From Flavobacterium psychrophilum (GTDB lineage: Bacteria; Bacteroidota; Bacteroidia; Flavobacteriales; Flavobacteriaceae): a DNA stretch of 31,978 nucleotides. How positions within the stretch are numbered: position 1 is the first letter of the stretch; each line of letters starts with the position of its first letter. Location: NCBI GenBank assembly GCA_945878515.1, contig CAMCTL010000019.1, positions 1 to 31,978 on the forward strand, written 5' to 3'. Below, in pieces: positions 1-9,092 of the stretch. Under the pieces are notes generated by a model. It worked only from the letters and a program-made list of their open reading frames with translations. It was not told where the DNA came from and made no database searches. A program made the position numbers and the translations under genes.

Positions 1-3
1 GTT

Positions 4-957
4 ATGTGGAAAATAGATTTAGGATATAGAGCAGAATTTCAATCTACCTTTGAGAGATTGTACCAAAAAAAGCAAGATTTGCAAGCCAGCAGACCTTTGC
101 CCAACATCGCTTTGAATAAAATCAGAGAAAGTTTATCTATAGAATGGACCTATAATTCGAATAGTATCGAAGGAAACACTTTGAGTTTACGAGAAACCCA
201 AATGGTGCTTCAGGAAGGGATTACCATCAAAGGCAAATCGCTTCGAGAACATTTTGAAACCTACAATCACGACAAAGCGATTGATTATTTGTTTTCAATA
301 ATTAACGACGATTATGTTTTGCGAAGCATTGATATCCTTTCTTTACACGCTCTTGTTTTACGTTCAATCGAAGAAGATTTTGCAGGACGAATTAGAAATG
401 GTGGTGTGCGCATTTCCGGAGCGAATTTTGTGCCGCCAAATGCCAACAAAGTTTCAGATTTGTTGAATGAATTGATTAATTTTATCAACTCCAATCCTTT
501 AGAATTGAACGATATTGAATTGGCAACCATTTTCCATCACAAGCTCGTTTGGATTCACCCCTTTTTTGACGGCAATGGAAGAACGGTTCGATTGGCAATG
601 AATTTGTTGTTGATGCGTTGTGGTTTTCCACCTGCTATTATTCTCAAAAATGATAGAAAAAAGTACTACGAAGCACTTAATCAAGCGAATAGTGGCAACT
701 ATCAAAAACTGATGCTTTTGATGTGCCAAGCCTTGGAACGCAGTTTAAACATCTATTTGAATGCGATGCCTGATAGCAATACTGATTTTCAAAAAATATC
801 AGATATTGTTAGTGAACCAAGTAGTTCTTATGGTCAAGAATACGTTAGTTTACTGGCTAGAACAGGCAAAATTGATGCTTATAAAGAAGGCAGAAATTGG
901 TTTACAACCAAAGAAGCTATTGATGATTATATTGCAAACCGAAAAAGAAAACGTTAG
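4..957 (+). CDS. Fic domain protein (probable AMPylase or related transferase)
   Basis: Fic proteins usually transfer AMP or another phosphate-containing group from a nucleotide to a hydroxyl on a target protein. The core motif HPFFDGNGRT is intact at about residues 186-195, matching HxFx(D/E)GN(G/K)R. Near residues 52-58, SNSIEGN fits the inhibitory-helix motif [S/T]xxxE[G/N], here on the N-terminal side as in class II Fic proteins that carry their own autoinhibitory helix. The C-terminal 50 residues or so (ARTGKIDAYKEGRNWFTTKE) look like a small winged-helix or excisionase-like DNA-binding module, as in many stand-alone Fic proteins. No antitoxin-like gene is visible beside it, which agrees with inhibition in cis. 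The start is ATG at base 4, but the window begins three bases earlier, so a further upstream start cannot be excluded. The target is unknown. Confidence 0.88.
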   Translation: MWKIDLGYRAEFQSTFERLYQKKQDLQASRPLPNIALNKIRESLSIEWTYNSNSIEGNTLSLRETQMVLQEGITIKGKSLREHFETYNHDKAIDYLFSIINDDYVLRSIDILSLHALVLRSIEEDFAGRIRNGGVRISGANFVPPNANKVSDLLNELINFINSNPLELNDIELATIFHHKLVWIHPFFDGNGRTVRLAMNLLLMRCGFPPAIILKNDRKKYYEALNQANSGNYQKLMLLMCQALERSLNIYLNAMPDSNTDFQKISDIVSEPSSSYGQEYVSLLARTGKIDAYKEGRNWFTTKEAIDDYIANRKRKR

Positions 958-979
958 CTTTGAGTAAGCGTTTTCTTTT
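943..979 (+). terminator. Rho-independent terminator after the Fic gene
   Basis: A perfect 11-bp inverted repeat has arms AAAAGAAAACG (943-953) and CGTTTTCTTTT (969-979). The left arm and loop overlap the end of the Fic gene and its TAG stop. The right arm is itself T-rich. The arms are AT-rich, so strength is uncertain. Confidence 0.6.
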
Positions 980-1117
980 GCATTTATGCAAATTCATCAA
1001 AATAAAAACGACTTTACATATTGATTTGGAGTCTCCAAAGTGACATAGTATTTTTTTTTAGAACCATCAACTTACAATCAATATTAATTCATAAATTTAG
1101 GTCAGAAAATTTAAACT

Positions 1118-1660
1118 ATGATAAAAAAATATCTTTACATTAGATTCGCATTGATTATTGCTTCTTGTTCAAGATCTATTGATAAAAAGGAAGTAATTAG
1201 CAAAATATCCAACAATAATCTTCTACTAAAACGTGTTGATTTAATTCAAGAATCAAATTATTATAATGTCATTACTGATATAGAAAATTCTGTTAACTCT
1301 TCTAAAGAAGCATGGAAAAATGCGCCTGAACTAAACAAATTACACCGATTAACAATAATAGATGAAGTAAGTAAAAAGTATCTAAAGAAACTAAAAGAGG
1401 GTAATTATTCGAATGATGATAAAGTAATTGCTTATCAATTTACCAAAATGAATAAGGGTAAAAAGTTTATCGGATATGCTGTCATTCTATTTCACGAACA
1501 AAATCAACATACCTTATTTTACGAGATATATCCAGCACCATATAATTACTTTCCAAAAGGCGGTGTCAAACAACTAATAAACAAAGGTCTTGTCGAGGAA
1601 ATTAACAAAATCGAAACGGAATATTATAAAAAGTATCCCGTTAAACAGTCAAGCCAATAA
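1118..1660 (+). CDS. Small hypothetical lipoprotein
   Basis: I do not recognise a family for this 180-residue protein. The N-terminus is a short basic-hydrophobic signal ending in IIASC, a plausible lipobox with lipidated Cys17, so it probably sits in the cell envelope. The mature part is Lys/Asn-rich, with a hydrophilic first half and a second half that looks beta-rich (roughly residues 105-145, KFIGYAVILFHEQNQHTLFY). The ATG at 1118 directly precedes the signal sequence. A near-match to the -7 box, TAAATTTA at 1092-1099, lies upstream. Its stop is only 8 bp from the stop of the convergent downstream gene, with no clear terminator between. It could be a strain-specific accessory gene, since base use is even more AT-rich than in the neighbours. 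Confidence 0.6.
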   Translation: MIKKYLYIRFALIIASCSRSIDKKEVISKISNNNLLLKRVDLIQESNYYNVITDIENSVNSSKEAWKNAPELNKLHRLTIIDEVSKKYLKKLKEGNYSNDDKVIAYQFTKMNKGKKFIGYAVILFHEQNQHTLFYEIYPAPYNYFPKGGVKQLINKGLVEEINKIETEYYKKYPVKQSSQ

Positions 1661-1668
1661 GGTACTAA

Positions 1669-2190
1669 TTATTTGGATTTATCCCCAACAAAATAATCGT
1701 TTGAGTTTTTGAACAGCACGTTAAAAGTGGTCAAACTGCCATAAATTCTGGTGATGTATTGCTGCAAGTCTATTTTCTCAGCTTCGTCAAGATTGCTCGC
1801 ATTTATCTTTTGTTCCATTACTCTAATTCTATCGCGAACCATCGTGATTTTATGAAAAAAGGTATCTATAGGCACTTCTTTATTTTGCGTATTCGTTCCT
1901 GGTTCCAGAATGATTTTGCCACCTTTCCATTTATCAGCAATGGGAACAATTTGGGAAACATCACTCCATTTTTGCAACAAATTCTTCAAGGATTTTTCTA
2001 CATCCTGAAAACTAACAGAATCCACTTCGCCTTCTAGCGCTTCAATAATTTCAAATTCACTATCAATTTCAATGGTTTCCAATCCGCTTTCAATAAAAGT
2101 AACCCAATAATGTCTTGAAGTTACGTTGGTTACAACTCCAAGCCCAAAATCTGGGTGTTTTATGCGCGAGCCAATTCCTAAGATTTTCAT
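1669..2190 (-). CDS. Conserved hypothetical protein with PcrA/UvrD-like Tudor N-terminus
   Basis: A 173-residue soluble protein. Residues 6-48 (GSRIKHPDFGLGVV and following beta strands) resemble the small Tudor/SH3-like module at the C-terminus of PcrA/UvrD helicases and of some transcription-repair factors (pattern GxxVxHxxFGxGxV). The remainder is mostly helical with charged heptads (about 108-160, ITMVRDRIRVMEQKINASNL) and could be a coiled coil. No helicase motifs are present, so this is not a helicase fragment of usual size. It is transcribed divergently from uvrA across a 230-bp gap with its own -7 box. A link to RNA polymerase or DNA repair is inference from the fold resemblance and the neighbour. 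Start is ATG at 2190. Confidence 0.65.
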   Translation of the reverse strand: MKILGIGSRIKHPDFGLGVVTNVTSRHYWVTFIESGLETIEIDSEFEIIEALEGEVDSVSFQDVEKSLKNLLQKWSDVSQIVPIADKWKGGKIILEPGTNTQNKEVPIDTFFHKITMVRDRIRVMEQKINASNLDEAEKIDLQQYITRIYGSLTTFNVLFKNSNDYFVGDKSK

Positions 2191-2207
2191 TTTTTAAAAT
2201 TTTTATC

Positions 2208-2215
2208 CAAATATA
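2208..2215 (-). promoter_or_regulatory. -7 promoter box of the Tudor-like gene
   Basis: TATATTTG on the minus strand matches the Bacteroidota -7 consensus TAnnTTTG. It lies 18 bp upstream of the ATG at 2190, predicting a very short 5' leader. A clear -33 TTG is not obvious. Confidence 0.5.
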
Positions 2216-2395
2216 AAAAATTATCTAATTCATAGATCACAATTAGTATAAATTGAAAACATGACTAGGTTAGACAAACAATTCAATTTTTATCCGCATT
2301 TTCGCATTAGCAAATTTGTTTTTTGACCGTGCTATTCAGTCGCTATTTTAACATAAACTTCCAAGACGTTGTACCGAAAGAATAAATCAAAATGG

Positions 2396-2403
2396 TAACT
2401 TTG
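2396..2403 (+). promoter_or_regulatory. uvrA: -7 promoter box of uvrA
   Basis: TAACTTTG matches TAnnTTTG, and a TTG at 2369-2371 sits 24 bp upstream as a possible -33 element. The uvrA ATG is 17 bp downstream. I see no LexA-type palindrome, so SOS control is not supported by sequence. Confidence 0.55.
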
Positions 2404-2420
2404 CGTTTTGCCAAAATTCT

Positions 2421-5252
2421 ATGCTAGAAAACGATAACAACATTGAAGTATTGGGTGCGCGAGTACACAATCTAAAAAATATAGACGTCAAAATTCCACG
2501 AGAAAAACTGGTAGTAATTACTGGGCTTTCGGGTTCTGGAAAATCATCCTTAGCTTTCGACACAATTTATGCCGAAGGACAACGCCGCTATGTGGAAACT
2601 TTTTCGGCCTATGCCCGACAATTTCTGGGTGGATTGGAGCGTCCCGACGTTGATAAAATTGACGGACTTTCACCCGTTATTGCCATAGAACAGAAAACCA
2701 CTAGCAAAAGTCCACGCTCGACCGTTGGGACTATTACTGAAATTTATGATTTTCTCCGTTTGCTGTACGCGAGAGCTGCCGATGCTTACAGTTACAACAC
2801 AGGCGAAAAAATGGTTTCTTATGACGACGAACAAATCAAGGAATTGATTACCAAAGATTTTGCAGGGAAACGCATCAATATTTTGGCACCCATTATTCGC
2901 GCTAGGAAAGGACATTATGCCGAATTATTCCAACAAATTGCCAAACAAGGTTTCTTAAAAGTTCGCATTAATGGCGACATCAAAGACATAACAACTGGAA
3001 TGAAACTAGACCGTTACAAAACGCACGACATCGAAATCGTGATAGACAGAATGGTCATCGAAGATACTCCAGAGAATGAAAAACGATTGACTGAAAGTAT
3101 CAAAACGGCAATGTACCAAGGGGAAAATGTGTTGATGATTTTAGACCAAGACACCAATGCAATTCGATTTTTTAGTCGGAATTTAATGTGTCCTACAACA
3201 GGAATTTCTTATCAAAATCCAGAACCCAATTTGTTTTCCTTCAACTCACCAAAAGGTGCTTGCGACCATTGTAAAGGTTTGGGAACGGTTAATGAAATCA
3301 ATATTAAAAAGATAATTCCCAACCCGAAATTATCCATAAACAAAGGTGGTTTTGCGCCTTTAGGCGAATACAAAAGCAGTTGGATGTTCAAGCAATTGGA
3401 AATCATTGGCGAAAAATTTGGCTTCAAATTAACTGATCCTATTTCGACTATTTCCGAAGAAGCGATGGAAATGATTTTGAACGGCGGAAAAGAAAAATTC
3501 TCAGTCGAATCGAAAGTTTTGGGCGTGACCAAAGAATACAAAATTGAGTTTGAAGGCATTTCACACTTTATCAAAAACCAACACGACGAAAGCGGTTCTA
3601 CCACCATAAAACGTTGGGCAAAGGAATTTATGGACGAGGTGAAATGTCCTGTTTGCGACGGTTCCCGATTGAAAAAAGAAGCCTTATTCTTTAGAGTCAA
3701 TGAGAAAAATATCGTGGAATTATGTGACATGGATATTTCTGACGTTACGGCTTGGTTTTTGGATTTAAATAATCATTTATCCGATAAACAAAAAACAATT
3801 GCCACCGAAGTCATTAAGGAAATCAAGGACCGATTGAACTTTTTGATGAACGTTGGTTTGGATTACCTGGCATTAAGTCGCAGTTCAAAATCCCTATCAG
3901 GTGGCGAAGCACAACGCATTAGATTAGCAACACAAATTGGTTCACAATTGGTTGGCGTTTTGTATATTTTGGATGAACCGAGCATTGGTTTGCACCAAAG
4001 AGACAATGATAAATTGATTCATTCTTTGGAACAATTGCGTGATATTGGCAACTCGGTTATTGTAGTTGAACACGACAAAGATATGATTGAACGTGCCGAT
4101 TATGTTATAGATATTGGTCCAAAAGCAGGAAAATATGGTGGCGAAATTATCAGTATTGGAACGCCTGCCGAAACCTTACAATCGAATACGATTACAGCCC
4201 AATATTTGAACGGAAAAATGAAATTTCAAATTCCTTCGACTCGCCGAGAAGGCAACGGAAATTTCCTGAAATTGACGGGCGCAACTGGAAACAATTTGAA
4301 AAATGTATCCATAGAATTGCCTTTGGGTAAAATGATTTGCGTAACCGGTGTTTCAGGAAGCGGCAAATCGACTTTGATTAATGAAACCCTATACCCTATT
4401 TTGAACGCTTATTATTTTAATGGTGTCAAAAAACCAAAACCGTACAAGAAAATTGAAGGTTTGGAACATATCGACAAAGTGATTGATATTGACCAAAGCC
4501 CAATTGGAAGAACACCACGTTCAAATCCAGCGACTTATACTGAAGTTTTTACCGAAATTAGAAACCTGTTCACAATGACTTCCGAAAGTATGATTCGCGG
4601 TTATAAAGCGGGGCGTTTTAGTTTTAATGTAAAAGGCGGACGATGTGAAACCTGCGAAGGTTCTGGCGTTCGAACGATAGAAATGAACTTTTTGCCTGAT
4701 GTTTACGTAGAATGCGAAACCTGTCAAGGCAAACGTTTTAACAGAGAAACTTTGGAAATTCGTTATAAAGGAAAATCCACTTCGGATGTGTTGAATATGA
4801 CCATCGACGAAGCTGTTCCTTTCTTTGAAAACATTCCGAAGATTTATCGAAAAGTAAAAACTTTGCAGGATGTTGGTTTGGGATATATTACTTTGGGACA
4901 ACAAAGTACAACGCTATCGGGTGGCGAAGCGCAACGTATTAAACTAGCCGGAGAATTGGCTAAAAAAGATACTGGAAATACTTTTTATATACTCGACGAG
5001 CCCACAACTGGTTTGCATTTTGAAGATATTCGGGTGTTGATGGAAGTGATTAATAAACTAGTCGATAAAGGCAATACCATTTTGATTATCGAGCACAATA
5101 TGGACGTGATAAAACTCGCAGATTACATTATTGACATTGGTCCGGAAGGTGGAAAAGGTGGCGGAGAAGTTGTTGCAAAAGGAACTCCAGAGGAAGTGGC
5201 TAAAAACAAGAAAAGTTATACTGCAAAGTTTTTGAGGAAAGAGTTGGTTTAA
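2421..5252 (+). CDS. uvrA: Excinuclease ABC subunit A
   Basis: UvrA is the damage-sensing ATPase of nucleotide excision repair; as a dimer it loads UvrB on lesions in the cytoplasm. The full set of family features is present in 943 residues, the usual length. There are two ABC cassettes with Walker A GLSGSGKS (35-42) and GVSGSGKST (about 643-651), signature LSGGEAQRI (about 491 and 832), and Walker B LDEP in both halves. Zinc-binding modules are also present: CDHC followed by CPVC in the first half, and CETCEGSG with CETCQGKRF in the second. The ATG at 2421 is followed at once by the expected core ([14 protein letters not shown]). No truncation or missing motif is seen. A LOG-family gene follows 51 bp later and may be co-transcribed. 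Confidence 0.98.
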   Translation: MLENDNNIEVLGARVHNLKNIDVKIPREKLVVITGLSGSGKSSLAFDTIYAEGQRRYVETFSAYARQFLGGLERPDVDKIDGLSPVIAIEQKTTSKSPRSTVGTITEIYDFLRLLYARAADAYSYNTGEKMVSYDDEQIKELITKDFAGKRINILAPIIRARKGHYAELFQQIAKQGFLKVRINGDIKDITTGMKLDRYKTHDIEIVIDRMVIEDTPENEKRLTESIKTAMYQGENVLMILDQDTNAIRFFSRNLMCPTTGISYQNPEPNLFSFNSPKGACDHCKGLGTVNEINIKKIIPNPKLSINKGGFAPLGEYKSSWMFKQLEIIGEKFGFKLTDPISTISEEAMEMILNGGKEKFSVESKVLGVTKEYKIEFEGISHFIKNQHDESGSTTIKRWAKEFMDEVKCPVCDGSRLKKEALFFRVNEKNIVELCDMDISDVTAWFLDLNNHLSDKQKTIATEVIKEIKDRLNFLMNVGLDYLALSRSSKSLSGGEAQRIRLATQIGSQLVGVLYILDEPSIGLHQRDNDKLIHSLEQLRDIGNSVIVVEHDKDMIERADYVIDIGPKAGKYGGEIISIGTPAETLQSNTITAQYLNGKMKFQIPSTRREGNGNFLKLTGATGNNLKNVSIELPLGKMICVTGVSGSGKSTLINETLYPILNAYYFNGVKKPKPYKKIEGLEHIDKVIDIDQSPIGRTPRSNPATYTEVFTEIRNLFTMTSESMIRGYKAGRFSFNVKGGRCETCEGSGVRTIEMNFLPDVYVECETCQGKRFNRETLEIRYKGKSTSDVLNMTIDEAVPFFENIPKIYRKVKTLQDVGLGYITLGQQSTTLSGGEAQRIKLAGELAKKDTGNTFYILDEPTTGLHFEDIRVLMEVINKLVDKGNTILIIEHNMDVIKLADYIIDIGPEGGKGGGEVVAKGTPEEVAKNKKSYTAKFLRKELV

Positions 5253-5257
5253 CAAAA

Positions 5258-5284
5258 GTTTCCATTCTTTTAAAAGCTGGAAAC
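5258..5284 (+). other. Inverted repeat between uvrA and the LOG gene
   Basis: Arms GTTTCCA (5258-5264) and TGGAAAC (5278-5284) enclose a palindrome CTTTTAAAAG (5267-5276), giving a two-part hairpin. No T-run follows, so it is more likely an RNA-processing or stability element, or a weak attenuator, than a standard terminator. Confidence 0.4.
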
Positions 5285-5303
5285 AATAAACAAATACTAA
5301 AAA

Positions 5304-6032
5304 ATGAGACTAGAAGATTTTGACAACGAAGAAGACAAAAAAATTCACGACAAACTGAAAAGAAAAACTTGGAACGAGATTCGATCGAACGACAGTTGGG
5401 CTATTTTTAAAATTATGGCCGAGTTTGTAAATGGTTACGAAAATATGGCAAGAATTGGTCCCTGCGTAAGTATTTTTGGCTCGGCAAGAAAAAAACCTGA
5501 GGATAAATATTATGTATTGGCGGAGAAAATTGCCTATAAAATTAGTAAAGCTGGCTATGGCGTCATTACAGGTGGCGGACCGGGAATTATGGAAGCAGGG
5601 AATAAAGGCGCGCATCTTGGTGGTGGAACTTCGGTAGGATTGAATATCGATTTGCCTTTTGAACAGCATTTTAATCAATATATTGATAGCGACAAAAACC
5701 TCAATTTCGATTATTTTTTTGTTAGAAAAGTGATGTTTGTAAAATATTCGCAAGGGTTTGTGGTGATGCCGGGCGGCTTTGGTACCTTGGACGAAATGTT
5801 TGAAGCAATAACGCTGATTCAAACCAAAAAAATTGGTAAATTCCCGATAATACTTGTGGGTACGGCCTTTTGGTCGGGATTAATTGCGTGGATAAAGACT
5901 GCTATGGTCGAAGGCGATAAAACAGTGAATGCTGTGGATTTGGATTTGTTTAAACTTGTAGATACCGAGGATGAAGTGGTTGATGTGCTGAATAAATTCT
6001 ATAAAAAATATGATTTGTCTCCAAATTTTTAA
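5304..6032 (+). CDS. LOG family (TIGR00730-type) Rossmann-fold protein
   Basis: A 242-residue cytoplasmic protein of the lysine-decarboxylase-like LOG family. Some members hydrolyse cytokinin nucleoside monophosphates or other nucleotide monophosphates to base plus ribose 5-phosphate. The diagnostic motif PGGFGTLDE is intact at about 155-163, and the nucleotide-binding GGGPGIMEAGNKGA is at about 90-103. The N-terminal 45 residues are an extra hydrophilic/helical extension often seen in the larger bacterial versions of this family. It follows uvrA by 51 bp and precedes the large secreted protein by 41 bp, so the three may form one transcription unit. The physiological substrate in this organism is not known. 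ATG at 5304. Confidence 0.9.
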   Translation: MRLEDFDNEEDKKIHDKLKRKTWNEIRSNDSWAIFKIMAEFVNGYENMARIGPCVSIFGSARKKPEDKYYVLAEKIAYKISKAGYGVITGGGPGIMEAGNKGAHLGGGTSVGLNIDLPFEQHFNQYIDSDKNLNFDYFFVRKVMFVKYSQGFVVMPGGFGTLDEMFEAITLIQTKKIGKFPIILVGTAFWSGLIAWIKTAMVEGDKTVNAVDLDLFKLVDTEDEVVDVLNKFYKKYDLSPNF

Positions 6033-6073
6033 ACATTTACATTAGAATATTGCTCAACATTTAATATCATAGC

Positions 6074-8902
6074 TTGAAATCATTTCTTAAAAAAATTGCA
6101 TTTGTTTTTTTCTTGTTTGCCTTTGCAAAACAATACGCACAGCACCATTCTCAAATAGAAGTGGCGGTCAATGTGCAACAAAAAACCTTATCTGTTTTGC
6201 AGAAAATCGAATATTTTAATCAATCGGAAGACACTTTAGCAAGTATCGTTTTGAATGATTGGAACAATGCCTACGCTGAAAAATCTTCGCCCTTAGCCCA
6301 ACGATTTTCAGATGAGTTTTATAGGGGTTTTCATCTGTCGGCCGAAAAAGAACGTGGGAGCACGAATAATTTAAGCATATCAACAGAAAATCAATTGACG
6401 ATAGCTTGGGAAAGAACTAAAAAAAATCCAGATTTGGTTGTGGTGCAATTGGACAAAAAACTAGCGCCCGACCAGAAAATAGTGTTGCATCTTTCCTACC
6501 AAATTAAAATTCCTAGTGACAAATTTACCCATTATGGCTATTCGAGCGGCGGCGGAATGTATCTCAAAAATTGGTTCCTAACTCCTGCTCGATTTGAGAA
6601 TCATGCTTTTGTTGCCTATAATAACTTGAATCTAGATGATATTGCAAATGCCGTTTCTGATTTTGACATTACGATAAAGATTCCCAATAATGTTGAATTG
6701 ATAACTGATTTGAACCAAGAGAAAGACATTTCATCAACTCAACATGCTACCTACAAACTACAAGGAAAAAATAGAACTGATTTTACTATTTTCTTAGAAT
6801 CCAAATCTAGTTTTCACAGTTTCAAAAATAGTACAATTGAAGTTTTGACCAATTTGAATGGCTACAAAGCCGATGAAATTCAAAAAGCCATTGCGATTGA
6901 CAGAATTGTAAATTTTACAGCAAACTTAATTGGCAAACCTCAACAAGAAAAAATAACCGTTTCGCAAGCGGATTATGACAGAAATCCTTTTTACGGACTG
7001 AATCAAATGCCTGCTTTTTTGGTTCCGTTTTCCGATGAATTTCTTTTTGAGATTAAATTCTTGAAAACCTATTTGAACAATTATCTCAAAAACAATTTAA
7101 GATTAGATCCTAGAAAAGACAACTGGATTTATGATGGAATTCAAGTGTATACAATGATGCGCTATATGGAAGAAAATTATCCAGATAGCAAAATGAATGG
7201 CCGTGTGTCTAGATTTAAATTATTCAAGGGTTTTCATCTTTTAAATTTGGATTTCAACCAGCAATACAGTTATTTTTATTTATTGATGGCTCGCAAAAAT
7301 TTAGATCAACCACTTGGATTTCCAAAGAATAAATTGATAAAATTCAACGAACAAATATCAAGTAAATATCGTGCAGGTTTGAGCTTGATGTATCTTGATC
7401 ACTATCTTGGAAACGATGCGGTGCCAAAAAGCATTCAAGAATTGAACGCACTAAAAACCAAAGAAATATATACTGCTTCTAATTTTGAGCAGCTATTAAA
7501 ATCAAAAACTAAAAAGGACATTGATTGGTTTTTTAAGACCATAATTAACTCAAGAGAGATTATAGATTATAAATTTGAGAATGTGTCAAAAACCAAAGAT
7601 AGCGTTTCATTCTCGTTGAATAGCAAGACCAATATTGCGGTTCCAATTCCCATTTATGGAATAAAAAATGATTCGATTGTCTTCAAAAAATGGATAGAAC
7701 CTCAAAAATTGGATAGCGTTTATACGCTTTCTAGAAATCAAGCCAATAAGATTATTATCAATTTCAAAAATGAAGTTCCTGAGTTCAATTTAAGAAACAA
7801 TTTTAAAAAAATAGAAGGATTTTTCCCTAACAACCGCCCTTTTAAATTCGCTTTTATGAAGGATTTAGAAGACCCTTTTTACAATCAAATTTTATATACC
7901 CCAATTTTTTCTTATAATGTTTATGACGGAATTTCGCTCGGACTGCAACTCCATAATAGAGCCATCCTGAACAGGCCTTTTTCGTATGAATTCAATCCGA
8001 CTTATGCTTTGAATTCAAAATCCTTAACAGGTTCAGCCATAATTGCAATTAACAAAGACTATCGAAATAGTAATTTGTTTGGTGTAAGATATTCAATTAG
8101 TGGCAACTATTTTCATTATGCTCCAGATGCAGCTTATTTAAAAATTAACCCTATGGTTTTGCTGCAATTTCGCAATGAGGATTTTAGAGACAATCGAAAA
8201 CAACTTTTATTCTTTCGACAAGTGATTATCAATAGAGAAAAGAGTCAATTAATTAGTGATAACTCGCTACAAAATTATTCGGTTTTTAATGCAAGATACA
8301 TCAACTCCAGAACAGAGCTTACCAATCATTTCAACTTTATTGGTGATATCCAATTTTCGGACAAGTTTGGCAAAATTTCTACCGAAATGCAATACCGAAA
8401 ACTTTATGAAGACAATAGGCAATTGAGTCTCCGTCTGTATGCAGGAACTTTTACATACAACAATAGCAATTCGGATTTTTATAGTTTTGCATTAGATAGA
8501 CCAACTGATTATCTTTTTGATTATGCCTACTTAGGAAGATCTTCTCAAACGGGGCTTGTTAGCCAAGAATATATTATTGCCGAAGGCGGATTCAAATCGA
8601 AATTGACTCCATCATTTGCCAATAAATGGATTACAACCATCAACGGAAGTTACTCCATTTGGAATTGGATAGAAGCTTACGGCGATGTTGGTTTGGTAAA
8701 AAACAGCTTTCAAAAAGAAAAAATACTCTTTGATAGTGGCATCCGTCTGAATTTATTGCCCGACTATTTCGAATTGTTTTTTCCAATTTATTCTAGCAAA
8801 GGTTTAGAAATAGCACAACCCAATTACACCGAGAAAATTAGATTTGTAGTAACGCTAACTCCTAATCGATTTATGCAACTCTTTACAAGGAAGTGGTTTT
8901 GA
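6074..8902 (+). CDS. Secreted M1-peptidase-like protein fused to predicted outer-membrane beta barrel
   Basis: A 942-residue protein beginning with a signal peptide (KSFLKKIAFVFFLFAFAKQYA, about residues 2-22). The start is TTG at 6074: an in-frame TAA lies at 6062 and there is no ATG between, so a rare start or an upstream error is implied. Residues about 23-480 look like a gluzincin/M1 aminopeptidase scaffold: a beta-rich N-domain, then a helical region with WIYDGIQVYTMMRYMEE near 350, where M1 enzymes have WLNEGxAxY. No HExxH is present anywhere, so zinc catalysis is unlikely. From about residue 600 the chain alternates polar and aromatic strands (for example FGVRYSISGNYFHY) and ends in an aromatic residue (RKWF), as outer-membrane barrels do. 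The M1 relationship and the barrel are inference; both should be modelled. Confidence 0.6.
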   Translation: MKSFLKKIAFVFFLFAFAKQYAQHHSQIEVAVNVQQKTLSVLQKIEYFNQSEDTLASIVLNDWNNAYAEKSSPLAQRFSDEFYRGFHLSAEKERGSTNNLSISTENQLTIAWERTKKNPDLVVVQLDKKLAPDQKIVLHLSYQIKIPSDKFTHYGYSSGGGMYLKNWFLTPARFENHAFVAYNNLNLDDIANAVSDFDITIKIPNNVELITDLNQEKDISSTQHATYKLQGKNRTDFTIFLESKSSFHSFKNSTIEVLTNLNGYKADEIQKAIAIDRIVNFTANLIGKPQQEKITVSQADYDRNPFYGLNQMPAFLVPFSDEFLFEIKFLKTYLNNYLKNNLRLDPRKDNWIYDGIQVYTMMRYMEENYPDSKMNGRVSRFKLFKGFHLLNLDFNQQYSYFYLLMARKNLDQPLGFPKNKLIKFNEQISSKYRAGLSLMYLDHYLGNDAVPKSIQELNALKTKEIYTASNFEQLLKSKTKKDIDWFFKTIINSREIIDYKFENVSKTKDSVSFSLNSKTNIAVPIPIYGIKNDSIVFKKWIEPQKLDSVYTLSRNQANKIIINFKNEVPEFNLRNNFKKIEGFFPNNRPFKFAFMKDLEDPFYNQILYTPIFSYNVYDGISLGLQLHNRAILNRPFSYEFNPTYALNSKSLTGSAIIAINKDYRNSNLFGVRYSISGNYFHYAPDAAYLKINPMVLLQFRNEDFRDNRKQLLFFRQVIINREKSQLISDNSLQNYSVFNARYINSRTELTNHFNFIGDIQFSDKFGKISTEMQYRKLYEDNRQLSLRLYAGTFTYNNSNSDFYSFALDRPTDYLFDYAYLGRSSQTGLVSQEYIIAEGGFKSKLTPSFANKWITTINGSYSIWNWIEAYGDVGLVKNSFQKEKILFDSGIRLNLLPDYFELFFPIYSSKGLEIAQPNYTEKIRFVVTLTPNRFMQLFTRKWF

Positions 8903-9060
8903 GTTCATTCATTTCTAAATAACTTGATTATTTTTACACTATTGTCAATCATTCCATATTTATTTGAATTGTTTACAACAAACTTTCTCATTTTTAAAAT
9001 TTAATTATCAAATATTTAATGCTAATTATTAACGAATTATGATAATAGATAGTTTTTAAG

Positions 9061-9068
9061 TAAATTTG
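9061..9068 (+). promoter_or_regulatory. -7 promoter box of the E1 gene
   Basis: TAAATTTG matches TAnnTTTG. Its TTG (9066-9068) is in frame with the coding region and could be mistaken for a start codon. The ATG at 9093 lies downstream of the box at a normal leader distance, so translation most likely begins there. Confidence 0.6.
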
Positions 9069-9092
9069 TCCCAAAGTATTATTTCTTGCAAT

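Noticed and set aside
3212..3730. 172-residue frame antisense to uvrA
   Set aside because: The sense strand encodes intact UvrA motifs over the whole stretch; the antisense product has no recognisable pattern or promoter box.
5310..5822. 170-residue frame antisense to the LOG gene
   Set aside because: It is fully covered by the LOG gene with intact motifs, and its composition is that of a shadow frame.
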